From BS750m-G57 sp964607575 (GTDB lineage: Bacteria; Planctomycetota; Phycisphaerae; SM23-33), in contig CAZSLS010000007.1 in NCBI GenBank assembly GCA_964607575.1, positions 14,360 to 78,359 on the forward strand: a DNA stretch of 64,000 nt, in the 5' to 3' direction. A program made the position numbers and the translations under genes. Below, piece after piece: positions 44,735 through 54,700 of the stretch; the stretch's first letter is position 1; each line of letters starts with the position of its first letter. The notes beneath the pieces are model-generated. The model had not been told where the DNA came from. It ran no database searches and was given only the letters and a program-made list of their open reading frames with translations.

Positions 44735-46480
44735 TTATTTCGAATCGTCCTGGGATTTTCCAGCCGATTTCTTGGCAGTTTTCTTAGCCGTCTTCTTGGC
44801 GGTCTTCTTAGCCGTCTTCTTGGCCGCCTTCTTGGCAGTCTTCTTGGCAGTCTTCTTGGCGGATTTCTTGGCGGTCTTCTTGGCGGATTTCTTGGCCGCC
44901 TTCTTGGCGGGCTCTTCCTCGGCTTTGGGCTCTTCGGCTATCTCGGTTACTTCGGCGTCGTCGAGAAGCTTGTCGAGTGCGGCGTCTTCGCGCATCGATA
45001 TCCTTACCTGTTCGAGCGACCCGTCAGACTCGAGTTCCTGCCGCAGCTTTTCGGGACGGCGCTGATATTGCGCTGCCATCGAAGCCACCGTGGCGTTCAG
45101 ATCGCCGTCGGAGATTTCGATTTCCATGTCGTCGGCGATCTGGTCAAGAATGAACTGGAGCCTCAGTTCGCGATCGGCCTGCTGCTCGGCTTCGGCTTTG
45201 ATCACCGTCATGTTCTCTTCGACCTGCTCGCTGGGCATTCCCGCACGGAGCAACTCGACATAGCGTCTTCGCAGCACGCCCTCTGTATGCCTTGCGGCCA
45301 CACCTTCGGGCAGATCGAACTCGGTATTGTCCAGCAGGAATTTCGAAGCCTGTGCCCGCATATCTCGTGCAATCTCGCCTTCGATGCGCTCTGACATGCG
45401 GCCCCGGACAAACTCGCGGAGTTCTTTCAGACCCTCGAATCCGAGTTGCTTGGCGAATTCCGGACCGGCTTCCGGAAGGACGCGTGAAGTCAACGACTTT
45501 ATGGTCACTTCGACCGATGCGCTCTTGCCCTTCCATTCTTCGTTCGGATGGGCTTCGGGCACAGTGACTTCCAGCGTGGCGGTATCGCCGACCTTCTTAC
45601 CGACCAGAGCGGTACCCAGATCCACCAGGGGCAGGCCCTCGATTTGACCCGGCGCGGCGCGCAGGACAACTTCGTCGCGCTCGACGGTATCGGCGCCTTC
45701 GACGGTGACTTTCGCCGAGGCGGTCAGGCTGTCGCCATCCTGGGCGGGTCCGTCCGACGGCTCGGAAGTAGCCCTGGTGTTCCGCAGTTCGTCGACGTAC
45801 TCGTCGATCCGATCGTCTCCGATCTCTACGATGCGTTTCTCGATGGGGATGCCCTTGAGATTCGGAAGTTCGAACTCCGGCGCGACTTCCACCTCGAACG
45901 AAAAAACCATATCGCCGGTCTCGGGCAGTTCGATGTCGTCGAGTTCCAGGTCCGGCTGGCCGAGAACGTCCAGATCGGTGGTCTCGATGGCATGACCGAG
46001 AGATCTGCTGAGAATAGCGTTGCGGACGTCGGCAGTAACTTCCTTACCGAAACGCTTCTCGACAAGTCTCCGCGGCGCGTGGCCGACACGAAAGCCCGGT
46101 ACCTGGGCGCTATCGCTCAACTCGCCGTACACCTCGTTACGCTTGGCGTCGATAGTGGCCTGGGGAACCGTAACGGTTACTTTCTTCCTAAGTTTACCGG
46201 CGTCTTCGACAGCCACCGTATTGTCATCGGCCAAGTGTTCGTCGGGATCTTTTCCCGGCTCGGTCTGGTCCCCTTCGACCGGCTCGGCTTGATCTTCTTC
46301 AGTCGGTTCGGCCTGGTCCCCTTCGACCGGTTCGGATGGAGCTTCTTCAGTCGGCTCGGCTTGATCTTCATCGACCGGCTCGGTCTGGTCTTCTGCCGCC
46401 GGTTCGGTCGGAGCTTCTTCAGTTTGTTCGGTCTGATCTTCTGTCGTTTGTTCGTTTTGGTCTTTCTCTTCGTCGGTCAT
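44735..46480 (-). CDS. tig: Trigger factor with acidic N-terminal and Lys-rich C-terminal extensions
   Basis: 581 residues, against about 430 in E. coli. Ribosome-bound chaperone for nascent chains. Residues 1-90 are an acidic repeat region (units such as GDQAEP, EDQTEP). The ribosome-binding motif GFRVGHAP is at 129-136, and the chaperone core, a substituted FKBP-like domain and the helical arms follow to about 515. The last 60 residues contain 12 tandem copies of AKK plus A, S or T (about 524-572), like the tails of bacterial H1-like proteins. GGGAG lies ten bases before the ATG. First gene of the tig-clpP-clpP-lipoprotein-cyclase unit, the classical tig-clpP order. Confidence 0.95.
   Translation of the reverse strand: MTDEEKDQNEQTTEDQTEQTEEAPTEPAAEDQTEPVDEDQAEPTEEAPSEPVEGDQAEPTEEDQAEPVEGDQTEPGKDPDEHLADDNTVAVEDAGKLRKKVTVTVPQATIDAKRNEVYGELSDSAQVPGFRVGHAPRRLVEKRFGKEVTADVRNAILSRSLGHAIETTDLDVLGQPDLELDDIELPETGDMVFSFEVEVAPEFELPNLKGIPIEKRIVEIGDDRIDEYVDELRNTRATSEPSDGPAQDGDSLTASAKVTVEGADTVERDEVVLRAAPGQIEGLPLVDLGTALVGKKVGDTATLEVTVPEAHPNEEWKGKSASVEVTIKSLTSRVLPEAGPEFAKQLGFEGLKELREFVRGRMSERIEGEIARDMRAQASKFLLDNTEFDLPEGVAARHTEGVLRRRYVELLRAGMPSEQVEENMTVIKAEAEQQADRELRLQFILDQIADDMEIEISDGDLNATVASMAAQYQRRPEKLRQELESDGSLEQVRISMREDAALDKLLDDAEVTEIAEEPKAEEEPAKKAAKKSAKKTAKKSAKKTAKKTAKKAAKKTAKKTAKKTAKKTAKKSAGKSQDDSK
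44763..44910 (-). repeat. 12-bp tandem repeats encoding AKK-x units
   Basis: About 12 copies of a 12-base unit (AAG AAR, then two variable codons for Ala/Ser/Thr and Ala) in the 3' part of tig. Prone to copy-number change by slippage. Confidence 0.85.
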
Positions 46481-46504
46481 CGTTGTCGAACTCCCATGTT
46501 CGGA

Positions 46505-46548
46505 GCCCGGCGTCCAGACGCATTCACGCGATGCGTCCCCAGCCGGGC
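46505..46548 (-). promoter_or_regulatory. Two-part stem-loop in the tig leader
   Basis: Outer arms GCCCGGC/GCCGGGC (46505-46511, 46542-46548) and inner arms GACGCAT/ATGCGTC (46517-46523, 46531-46537), separated by short internal loops, with a 7-base apical loop. It ends 25 bases before the tig start codon and downstream of the promoter, so it is transcribed in the 5' leader and could affect mRNA stability or translation. Confidence 0.55.
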
Positions 46549-46611
46549 CAAACTGATTCGACCGCTCGGGGGGACATAGTTACACAAGCACCCGCGGCAG
46601 TCGGACAGGTA

Positions 46612-46640
46612 ACTGTATGCAAACCAAGTCCCGGAGTCAA
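46612..46640 (-). promoter_or_regulatory. Sigma70-type promoter of the tig operon
   Basis: Minus strand: TTGACT (46640-46635), 17-base spacer, TACAGT (46617-46612). Five and four matches of six. It implies a leader of about 125 bases that contains the stem-loop at 46505-46548. Confidence 0.6.
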
Positions 46641-46706
46641 CACCAAGAATCGATCGCAACAATATATGTGCCCGCACTCCCCCTCCCCGACCGCCGATCT
46701 ATCGGC

Positions 46707-48632
46707 TCAGAAATCACCGTTGCCTGGAGGCGCCGCACCACGGTCCGACTCTTCAAGCGCTCGCTCCATTTCGCGCTGCCTTTTCATAGCCTCCTCCTGA
46801 AAGCGGGCAATGGTTCTCATCACGGCCTCAACGCTTTCCTTGACCAGGGGCTTGGGGATGAACAGACCCGTACGCAGGGTCGTGCCCTTGGCCTTGGCGC
46901 CGAAGGCGACGGGGGTCTTGCACTTCAGGGCGGGCACCATCGCCACATACCGGGCCGGCGCTTCGGCCTCAAGCATACCGGTGCGAACCACATCGAGCAG
47001 ATTCGTCAGATTGAACAACGAAACGATCGTCGAGTCTTTGGGCAGATGCTTCATCACCGCGATGGTCCCGGGCATCTTCGGGATAGGACCGGCGCCGACG
47101 GCCACCTGCAACGCCTTACGCAGGAACGTCTTAGATCCGCCAATCGTCATCACCATCGTCTTGGAATCGGGCGTGACAATTCGCATGCGAAACTTCTCTT
47201 CGCCCAAAGCCATCTTGAAAGCTTTGTTCATGGCTTCGGGACCAAATAGCCTCGCGTCCATCGTAATGTCCACTGCATCTATAGACAGGCCGTCGATTGT
47301 CTCGGCGCTCTGCACGTAGTTCATGTCCCCCACGGGGTTCATTTTCTTCAGTACCGATTTGCTCAAAGCGATGTTCTCGGCAGTTGCCTTGCGGTACTTG
47401 GTCGAATCCTTGCACCGTATAACATAGCCCATCGTGACCATCCCCTTGCCCTGTGGCGCCCCGCCGATGACTACCTGAATGCCCGTAACCATGCCCGCCA
47501 TCTTCTCATTATTCGCTTTCAGCCTGGCCTTGGTCTTCTTGTCGATATCGACCATAGCCTTGGTGCCCATCAAATTCTGTGACAAGTCCAGCATCGCCAT
47601 CGAAAGGGCCTTGTTGTCCATCCATCCTTTTACGCCGACAGCTATGACGTAGGGCATCGATGGCAGGGAATCGAGCACCTTCGCCCCGCCGGACTTACCG
47701 GATTCGGCCTGCATGACCTCGGCGGCTGTGCTGCCCACGCGAGTGGCGGATATCGAATCGATGTTAATACCGTCCCGACCGAGCCTCATGGCAACGGTCA
47801 CCGAGTCGAGCTGCGTAATCAGCCCGCGGGCAATCGACACGTACACGCCCAGACCGGCCGCGGTAGCCGGATCGAACTCCTTCTTCAGTGTCTTTTCCGC
47901 ATCGTTCAGGAATGCTGTCAGAAAAGACCTGAACGGTGTGCCGTTGTAGCGTCCTATTACATTACCGCGTCCGACCATATCCAACTCGTCTTTGGACAGG
48001 TCGGCGGTCGCATTCCTCTTTGCATTCTGAACCGCCACAACCGCCTTTTTGGTCGGGCTGATAATCACGTACTGCCCCTTCTGGCAGGCGAATACCTTCT
48101 TGCCGTTCAGGTTCATAACGCTCAACTTGCCATCGGCGGCACGTTCGACACCGACAAAGAGCCCCTCGAGCCTCCCGGGCAGTACAACGACGACGAGTTC
48201 ATTGAACTTTGCAGCATTGAAGTAATCCACCGGCTTGGGGTTTTTGCCCCTGGCGGCATCAATGCGTTTGATAAGATCTGCTCCCACCGAAGACGGATCG
48301 AGCATCACGACCGCCGCCCCGCCGGCGGGATCGAACCCCTTACCCAGCTTGAGTTGCGTCTTGAGCATATCCAGCAGCATGCTGCGAGGGGCTCGACCGT
48401 CGCCGGGGCGCATCTGACCGATGCCCAGCATGGGCCCGACTCCGATATCGTTGAGGAACTTTTCAACGTCCAGGGCGGTCTTGGAGACATCGTTAACCGC
48501 GTAGTAAGACGCTCCCGAAGGGATAACCTTCAATATCGAAGCGGGCTTGATCGCCGGTTCGGCGCCGAGACATACCGACGTGACCACGACCGAAGCCAGC
48601 ATAACTGTGACTGCAAGAATGCGTTTGTTCAT
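46707..48632 (-). CDS. Exported protein of unknown function
   Basis: 641 residues from the ATG at 48632 (AGGAG eight bases upstream); an earlier start at 48713 would add 27 residues before the signal. Signal peptide about 1-24 (cleavage near CLGAE). The body alternates beta strands and helices (SVLKKMNPVGDMNYVQSAETIDGLSIDAVDI, GTIAVMKHLPKDSTIVSLFNL) and ends in a charged helix (RFQEEAMKRQREMERALEE). Not assigned to a named family; the layout recalls DUF3352-like planctomycetal exported proteins, but that is a weak resemblance. Transcribed from a good promoter at 48692-48720. Confidence 0.75.
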   Translation of the reverse strand: MNKRILAVTVMLASVVVTSVCLGAEPAIKPASILKVIPSGASYYAVNDVSKTALDVEKFLNDIGVGPMLGIGQMRPGDGRAPRSMLLDMLKTQLKLGKGFDPAGGAAVVMLDPSSVGADLIKRIDAARGKNPKPVDYFNAAKFNELVVVVLPGRLEGLFVGVERAADGKLSVMNLNGKKVFACQKGQYVIISPTKKAVVAVQNAKRNATADLSKDELDMVGRGNVIGRYNGTPFRSFLTAFLNDAEKTLKKEFDPATAAGLGVYVSIARGLITQLDSVTVAMRLGRDGINIDSISATRVGSTAAEVMQAESGKSGGAKVLDSLPSMPYVIAVGVKGWMDNKALSMAMLDLSQNLMGTKAMVDIDKKTKARLKANNEKMAGMVTGIQVVIGGAPQGKGMVTMGYVIRCKDSTKYRKATAENIALSKSVLKKMNPVGDMNYVQSAETIDGLSIDAVDITMDARLFGPEAMNKAFKMALGEEKFRMRIVTPDSKTMVMTIGGSKTFLRKALQVAVGAGPIPKMPGTIAVMKHLPKDSTIVSLFNLTNLLDVVRTGMLEAEAPARYVAMVPALKCKTPVAFGAKAKGTTLRTGLFIPKPLVKESVEAVMRTIARFQEEAMKRQREMERALEESDRGAAPPGNGDF

Positions 48633-48691
48633 TACATTACTCCTGCTCGGTTGCAGAGTGCCAAATGCTGCACCCCTGAAGATGTAGCGCG

Positions 48692-48720
48692 AGTATATCG
48701 CCCCTGCCCGCAAGCGTCAA
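48692..48720 (-). promoter_or_regulatory. Sigma70-type promoter of the exported protein gene
   Basis: Minus strand: TTGACG (48720-48715), 17-base spacer, TATACT (48697-48692). Five of six in both boxes. The -35 lies over the stop codon of the upstream oxidoreductase gene. Confidence 0.65.
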
Positions 48721-49805
48721 ATGATCGGCAGCGATACGGGACGGTTGGTTCGGTAACATTCCCCCGCGGCCATGGCGATCTCGTGGGTTGCGATGGCGTC
48801 TTCAAAGTTGCAGTGCGACTCGACGTCGCCGGTGATGCACTCGACGAAATGGTCCATCTGCGCCTGGAACGGATGATGCGAAACGTCCGAACTGTCGGGA
48901 CAGATGCCCGGTATTTCTCGCCAACCGGGCTGCTCGGGATCCTCGTGGGAGTAGATCCGGTTGTCGCGGATGGTTCCGGCGTCGCCGAAAATGCTCACAG
49001 GGAACGTGTACGGCTGGATGCACTCGAAGTTGACCGAGACCTTGCCCAGCACCCCGTTGTCGAATCGCACCAGGGCGATCTCGAGCCCGTCGTATTCCAG
49101 AGGCGCCCCCTCACTCCACTGCCCCGTCATGGGATTGTACTGACGCGTAGTCCCCTTTCGCTTCCCGCCGGCACAAGCGAATACTTCGACGGGCGTTGCA
49201 GTTTCAAACTCGCCCGGCGCCGCGAACCAGCGAAGCGTGTCGATCGCATGACATCCCGCCACCAGCATCGCACTACCGCCAGTATCGAGGCGCCTGCCCT
49301 CTTCGTATCCGCCCCACCAGTCGCCGAGATAGCTCTGGTAGTCGGTCTCCACCGAATATATCTCGCCCAGTTCACCAGCCGCGATCAGCGACTTGCAGTT
49401 CTGGAACATCGGGTTCCATCGCAGGACGAAGCTTACGATTGTCTTGACGCCGGCCTGTCCGATAGCATCCCGCATCGCCCGCATCTCATCGAGCGTCATC
49501 GCCACAGGCTTCTCGATAGCGACGTGCTTGCCCGCGCCGGCAGCGGCGATGGTATTGTCCGCATGGACGTGCTGCGGCGTGCAGACCGAAACGATGTCCA
49601 CGCCCTCATGCCCCAGCGCCGCATCGTAGTCATCGTAACACGCCACATCGAGCCCCGCCTCATCAGCCCGCTTCTGCGCACTGGCAAGCGTACGACTCGA
49701 TATCGCGACGACTTCCGTGTTCGGGTTAGCGGTGAACGCGGCGATATGCTGCGTCGAAACCCATCCCGCACCATGAATCAGAACGCCCAGTTTCCGCTCA
49801 GCCAT
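48717..49805 (-). CDS. Gfo/Idh/MocA-family oxidoreductase
   Basis: 362 residues. NAD(P)-dependent sugar or inositol dehydrogenase-like enzyme. Rossmann motif near GAGWVSTQH (12-20), the catalytic EKP at 98-100, and the substrate-domain stretch AMLVAGCHAIDTLRWF with the usual His. GGGAG precedes the ATG. Substrate unknown; the neighbouring secreted glycosidase and esterase-like genes suggest a sugar released from polymers. Abundant family in Planctomycetota. Confidence 0.92.
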   Translation of the reverse strand: MAERKLGVLIHGAGWVSTQHIAAFTANPNTEVVAISSRTLASAQKRADEAGLDVACYDDYDAALGHEGVDIVSVCTPQHVHADNTIAAAGAGKHVAIEKPVAMTLDEMRAMRDAIGQAGVKTIVSFVLRWNPMFQNCKSLIAAGELGEIYSVETDYQSYLGDWWGGYEEGRRLDTGGSAMLVAGCHAIDTLRWFAAPGEFETATPVEVFACAGGKRKGTTRQYNPMTGQWSEGAPLEYDGLEIALVRFDNGVLGKVSVNFECIQPYTFPVSIFGDAGTIRDNRIYSHEDPEQPGWREIPGICPDSSDVSHHPFQAQMDHFVECITGDVESHCNFEDAIATHEIAMAAGECYRTNRPVSLPII

Positions 49806-49831
49806 ATATCATCTCCCAATCGCCGCGTCCA

Positions 49832-49859
49832 ATTGTATCCGAACCACTGGCGATAACAA
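49832..49859 (-). promoter_or_regulatory. Possible promoter of the Gfo/Idh/MocA gene
   Basis: Minus strand: TTGTTA (49859-49854), 16-base spacer, TACAAT (49837-49832). Four and five matches of six; ATG 27 bases downstream. The same TACAAT with 16-base spacing recurs at 57066 and 62109. Confidence 0.4.
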
Positions 49860-49883
49860 GGAGGCAACGACGACGGCTTCTTA

Positions 49884-49994
49884 CCACGGATGAACACAGA
49901 TAGCATATATTTGGAAACGGCAGCGACAACGGCTAGGTCGCCGAGCCGTGCCGTAACATTCATCCTATCCGCGTTTATCCGTGTTCATCCGTGG
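49884..49994. repeat. 19-bp inverted repeat flanking a 73-bp spacer
   Basis: CCACGGATGAACACAGATA (49884-49902) and its near-perfect reverse complement (49976-49994, one mismatch). The right arm abuts the stop codon of the glycosidase gene. The motif (GGATGAACACGGAT type) is of the kind dispersed in many copies in some genomes. It also generates a meaningless open frame on the plus strand. Confidence 0.75.
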
Positions 49995-51677
49995 CTATTT
50001 CTTCTTTTCTACCGGTATCACGACAATGTCGTCGAACATGGCGGTTGTCTTGAAGGAGCCCGCCCCGATGGCGCCGGACAGGATTGGATTGACCTTGTCG
50101 GTGTACTCGATCCGCAGGCCCTTTTCAGGGTCACCGTGGGTGCGGTTGAACCAGATGCGGATCTTCGGACCGATCGCTTCGATGCGGATCAGACTCCACT
50201 CGTTCAGACGCGATTTCGTCTTGAGCTTCGTGATATCGTACGACGCCAACTCTTTCCATTCCTTATCGGCGAACTTACCGAGTACGACCTTCTTACCGGT
50301 GTGGCTTACCGAGTAGGCTCGCACATCCTCGAATTCATCGCCCGGCTTGTTGACTCGGAACAAAAGTCCCGCAGTCGGGTCGCCCTCTTCGTCGTATGCC
50401 TGCTTCTTGACGTTCCTCCTCTTCCAGGGGATCGTGATCAGGACTTTGCCTTCGAGGATATAGTCGGTCCACTTGGTATCGCCGGCGACGGCCTTGGCTC
50501 GGTGAGGGACGTAGAGTCCGTGATTGGAACCCATGTGCTTGACACCGTAGAATTTCCAGCCTTTGGCGCCGGACTCGAATGATTCGAAGAAGGCGGCGCC
50601 GGACTTACCCGTCACGTACTTCTTGCACGCCTCGGCTTCGGCCAGCGACACGGGAGTCGCGTCGGGCCACATCAACCCGCACCAGGGGATTTCCGGTTCG
50701 GGATCGGGTTTACCCTTCTTATGGCCATTGTCAACCCAGTGCCAGCGACAGTTGGAGTTACCGACCATCAGCTCCCATGTGAGGTAGACCCCGGGTGTCG
50801 ACTTACCGGCGGCGCGGCGTTTTTCGAGCCAGGAAACAACGTCGGTGGGACCACCGTGAATTCGGCGGGTCGCCTTCCAGCGTGCGCCGGCTTCTGTGAA
50901 TACGGTTCCCTTGCCCTTTTCGAGACCGATCCTGGAAAAAGCCTCCCAGAAGCCCCAGGCGTTGTTGTAAACGTGGGAATCAACGATATCCGAATCTTTG
51001 CAGTCGCCCCAACCGGAGGTCTTTTCACAGTTCAGGACCGGTTGGATGGGTTTGAGTTCCTTGGCCCATTTGTAACCGGCCCGTTTGAGTTTGTCGCGGT
51101 ACTCGTCGCCGGGCGGCGGTTCGTTGTGAATCTCCCAGAAGAGTACGCGCTTGTCGGTGCGGTATGGGCGGATGATCTCCTGGACGTAGGGTTTGAACTT
51201 TTCGAGATTGTTCTTGTCGATGTCGCGGGCCTGGGGCGACTGGGCCCAGCGGGAATTATGGAAACCGTAGATCGGCTTGGTCGGTTTGTCGAGGTAGATA
51301 CCCTCGTGTCGATGGCATCCGTCGAAGAAGACAAAGCCCGGGCGGATACCGTGCTTGTTGCAGATGACCAGGAACTTTTCGATGTTGGCCAGCAGCACCT
51401 TCTTCTCCTGAAAGAAGTTGATGTCGTGCAGGTATACTCGCAGGGTCGATATCCCGAAATATTTCTTCGCCGCGGCGAGTTCCTTTTCGACGACATCGGC
51501 GCGGAAGTCGTGCCAGAACTGGACCTGATTGACCGCGTAAGCGGGGGTGTAATTGGAACCCACCAGCCCGTCAGTCGGCGGTTTGGCGGTCATCTTGTAG
51601 ACCTCGGAATTTGCGTCAGCGGCCAGCAAAACGGTCAATACTGCATAAACTACGAATGTGCGTGTTCTGTCTTTCAC
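49995..51677 (-). CDS. Exported clan GH-A glycoside hydrolase with C-terminal lectin-like domain
   Basis: 560 residues from the GTG at 51677 (AGGAG six bases upstream). Signal peptide about 1-24. TIM-barrel domain with an HNEP motif (acid/base E186) and FTEAGA (nucleophile E262), the usual clan-A spacing (GH5-like). Roughly residues 380-560 form a jelly-roll, LamG/DUF1080-like domain (SFESGAKGWKFYG, DYILEGKVLIT, AGLLFRVN). Likely cleaves a beta-linked polysaccharide outside the cell. The stop is directly next to a dispersed-type repeat. Third in the run 57017 to 49995. Confidence 0.82.
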   Translation of the reverse strand: MKDRTRTFVVYAVLTVLLAADANSEVYKMTAKPPTDGLVGSNYTPAYAVNQVQFWHDFRADVVEKELAAAKKYFGISTLRVYLHDINFFQEKKVLLANIEKFLVICNKHGIRPGFVFFDGCHRHEGIYLDKPTKPIYGFHNSRWAQSPQARDIDKNNLEKFKPYVQEIIRPYRTDKRVLFWEIHNEPPPGDEYRDKLKRAGYKWAKELKPIQPVLNCEKTSGWGDCKDSDIVDSHVYNNAWGFWEAFSRIGLEKGKGTVFTEAGARWKATRRIHGGPTDVVSWLEKRRAAGKSTPGVYLTWELMVGNSNCRWHWVDNGHKKGKPDPEPEIPWCGLMWPDATPVSLAEAEACKKYVTGKSGAAFFESFESGAKGWKFYGVKHMGSNHGLYVPHRAKAVAGDTKWTDYILEGKVLITIPWKRRNVKKQAYDEEGDPTAGLLFRVNKPGDEFEDVRAYSVSHTGKKVVLGKFADKEWKELASYDITKLKTKSRLNEWSLIRIEAIGPKIRIWFNRTHGDPEKGLRIEYTDKVNPILSGAIGAGSFKTTAMFDDIVVIPVEKKK

Positions 51678-51706
51678 GAAAATCTCCTGTATTCGCCCTG
51701 CGAAAT

Positions 51707-51721
51707 CGCTCGTATTGACAA
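51707..51721. repeat. 15-bp box shared with 57079-57093
   Basis: CGCTCGTATTGACAA, 14 of 15 identical to 57079-57093. It is 30 bases upstream of the glycosidase start. Unlike the other copy it has no -10 at normal spacing, so it may be an operator rather than a -35 box. Confidence 0.35.
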
Positions 51722-51741
51722 GGCGCCGGGGCGATGAGGCC

Positions 51742-54700
51742 TCATCTGAAACATACAATTTCTCCGCTCTTCAGTACGACGAAGATGGCATCTCCGGCTG
51801 CGGCCATCCCGTCGAACACGGGCGGATGTGCCAGTTTGTACTCGGTGATCGTCTTGCCGTCCTGCGTTGACACCGCCCACAACGCCGCCCCCTTTCGACC
51901 CTCCAGCGCCGCCAGCGGATCGTCAGCGGGAATCACGTCAGGGGGACCGGCCACCAGCAGCGTCCGATCGGCCAGGACCATCGCCCTGACGCGAATCGGT
52001 ATGCGCCGCGTCCATTTCGCCGGCTTGGGCCTTACCTGGTCCGGCCGCTCCCCCTCGGCGCCCTTGACCCTGGATGACTGCTGAGGCTCGTTGGAGTTGT
52101 CATCCGCGCAGAGCAGGTATCCGGACTCGGGCTTGAAGTATCCGCTGCGGAACTGGTTGCCCGGTCCGCGGCGGTCGAACACCTTTACGCTGTAGGTAGT
52201 GCTATCGTCGAACGCGAGTATCTGACCGCTCTTGGGCGCCGAGGTGGCGAGAGAGTATCCGGGCCAAACGCGAGCGTACATCCAGAACGAGCGGTTGAAG
52301 TACGTGTCGTCAAGGAACCCGGAGGTCGCGCTGAGATGCAGGCCCGTTTTGCGCCTGCCCGCCTTGTTGACCGAATCGTTCGGGCTCACCGTCAGTTTGT
52401 CGTCAAGCTGAACCCTGGACATGTAGATGCTATCGCCGTCAGAGACCATTATGTCGGTCCGTGCGCCCTGGAGCATGTCCATCGGGCCCGAGCCCGCGGG
52501 ATTCTCCAGGGTCATCGGTTTATCGTGCAGTTGCTTGCGGTGACGGATCTCGCCGGTTGCCAGATCGAGGGCGTAGAGGCTGATCCCGCCGTCGACGAAG
52601 GATGATCTGCCCGCGGCGACATAGACCCTGCCGCCCCGCACCAGCACGCTTCCATGAACCGGCCAGACCGACTCAATCTGCCCGTATGCCCCGAGCCTGC
52701 GGTCTCGCCGAGCGGCGCGAAAACGCCAGACCAACTCGCCGTCTGACGATCTGAGGCAGTACACGTATCCGTCGCGGCATCCAAATATGCAGAGCGCCCC
52801 TGCCTGTGCGATCGTCGGTGGAGAATCGATGCGCCCGCCTGCGGTGAAAGTCCACAAACGCGACCCGTCCGCCGTCTTCAGGGCGTGGACCTGGTGGGTA
52901 TCGACGCTTGCGACGTACACAACCCCAGCAGCTACCACCGGAGGCGTTAGCTTGCCCACGCCGGTAAGCTTGACCTTCCAACTCTGCTTCAGGGTTGCCG
53001 GTACTTTGCACGAGGCATGTCCGCTGCGCGCCGGATCGTGGCGGTACGTCGGCCAGTCCGATTGCGCAACTGCGACCTGGCGCCTCGAATCGATCCCGAA
53101 CGCCGGGCCCTTCTCGATCCGCGAGACCTTCGCATCCGGAGTTTCGGGGCTGGTCTTGCTCTCCGGCGCCAGTGCGCAGAACCCCTTCAACATCACGCCG
53201 GGATAGCAAAAACAGGCGTGCGACGGAGTATAGAGCAGCCCGTTGCCCGGTACGATGCCCAGCCTGCAGGTCCCGCGTACCCAGTCGTGCAACTGCGGGG
53301 CCCCCTTGCCACTTATGTCGAAGAACTCCACGCCGCGCTTGGAGTTCAGCAGGTATCTTACGGTGGCCTTTCGCTGGTGGCAGCGGTGGTGATGACCCGG
53401 CGAGGACCCTACGCGGATCCTTCGCTTGATCTTGCCTGTCAGCAGGTCGAGCCCAACGCCCGTTCCAGACGGCCAGACAAGATCGTCAATCACAAATAGT
53501 TCCGCCGGCCCGACAAACCCCCTGATGCTCTGCTTGTGTCGCCACATCACGCTCCCATCCTTCGGCAGGTGCGCCGTTACTCCCTTGGAATGGAGGATCA
53601 GGACCGCCTTTTCATGGGCAACGAGACTTCCCGGATTCGACGCCGCACGCCATCGCACGTCCCCGGTCTTGATATCCGCACATACAACATCCTTGCCGTC
53701 CACGTAGAAGACCGCATCGCCCCCGGCCGCCAGACTCAGCGGCGAAATCCGCCCGCTCGCAGTCCATATGCGCTTTCCGGTCGAGAGTTTTATGGCGATA
53801 ACGCCGCCCTTTGCGAGATTCGCGGGGGTTGCGGTCTTAACCTTGCCCCTCGACCGACGAACCGGTTGCGTTGGCCTGGCGACCAGCAGGATGCCTTTGT
53901 GCAGTACGAGTTCGCCGGCGGACTCGGTTCCCTTGTACGCCGCGAGTGTTCGTCCGGTCGCGGCGTCAAACGCGGTAACAGACTGCCCGGAACCCAGTGC
54001 GGCGTAGAGGCGATCACCTGCGGCGACGATCCGCCGGTTCGGCGTCGGTGCGCAATTCAGCCAGTATTTGTTGGGGTCGGTCCAGGACCCAATGTCCCGT
54101 TTCCACAATCGCACTCCGTTGAATGCGTCGCGTGCGACCAGCGACCATTTCGACCCGAATCGCTTGTCGATCATACCGACGGGACCTTCGTCGTGTACGT
54201 GGAACAACCGGCCGCCCGAAGAGACCACGCCCTGTATGCTGGGGGCGCCCTCGTGGCTCCTGGCCCATCGCGGGGCGGCGACCCACTGGATCCGCCTGGG
54301 AGGGCCCACGACCGTGTCTTGCGAGACGGCGTTGTTGTCCGGTCCGTGAAGGTAGTGACTCCAGTCGTCGATCTCTTTGGGGCGGGGCTTGACGGTCTTG
54401 CGCCATTGCCCGCCGGTCTTGACGTGCGCAACGCCCCCGGGCGTCAGGACCCGCATCACTTCGGTCATTGCCACGGCGCCGAGATCCTCGCAGACGACCA
54501 GGTTCACACAGTTATCGATGTACGGCAGGTTCTTGCCGTCGAACGTGTCGGCAGACACTTTCCCGTAAACCCCGCCAGACGCGATGAACTTCCGCGCCGC
54601 ACGAACGTTCTTTGCGTCGGCGTCGAGCCCATGGACTCTCATGCCCTCGTTAGCGTGCAGCGCCACTGTCAGGCGACCGTCACCGCACCCGACATGCACC

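Noticed and set aside
46693..46706. Terminator for the exported protein gene
   Set aside because: GCCGA/TCGGC can pair with a four-base loop, but no T run follows on the minus strand and it abuts the stop codon.
49890..50582. A rightward open frame starting in the 49884 repeat
   Set aside because: Its first residues are only the translation of a dispersed repeat (the SAFIRVHPW pattern), and the rest is antisense to the glycosidase.
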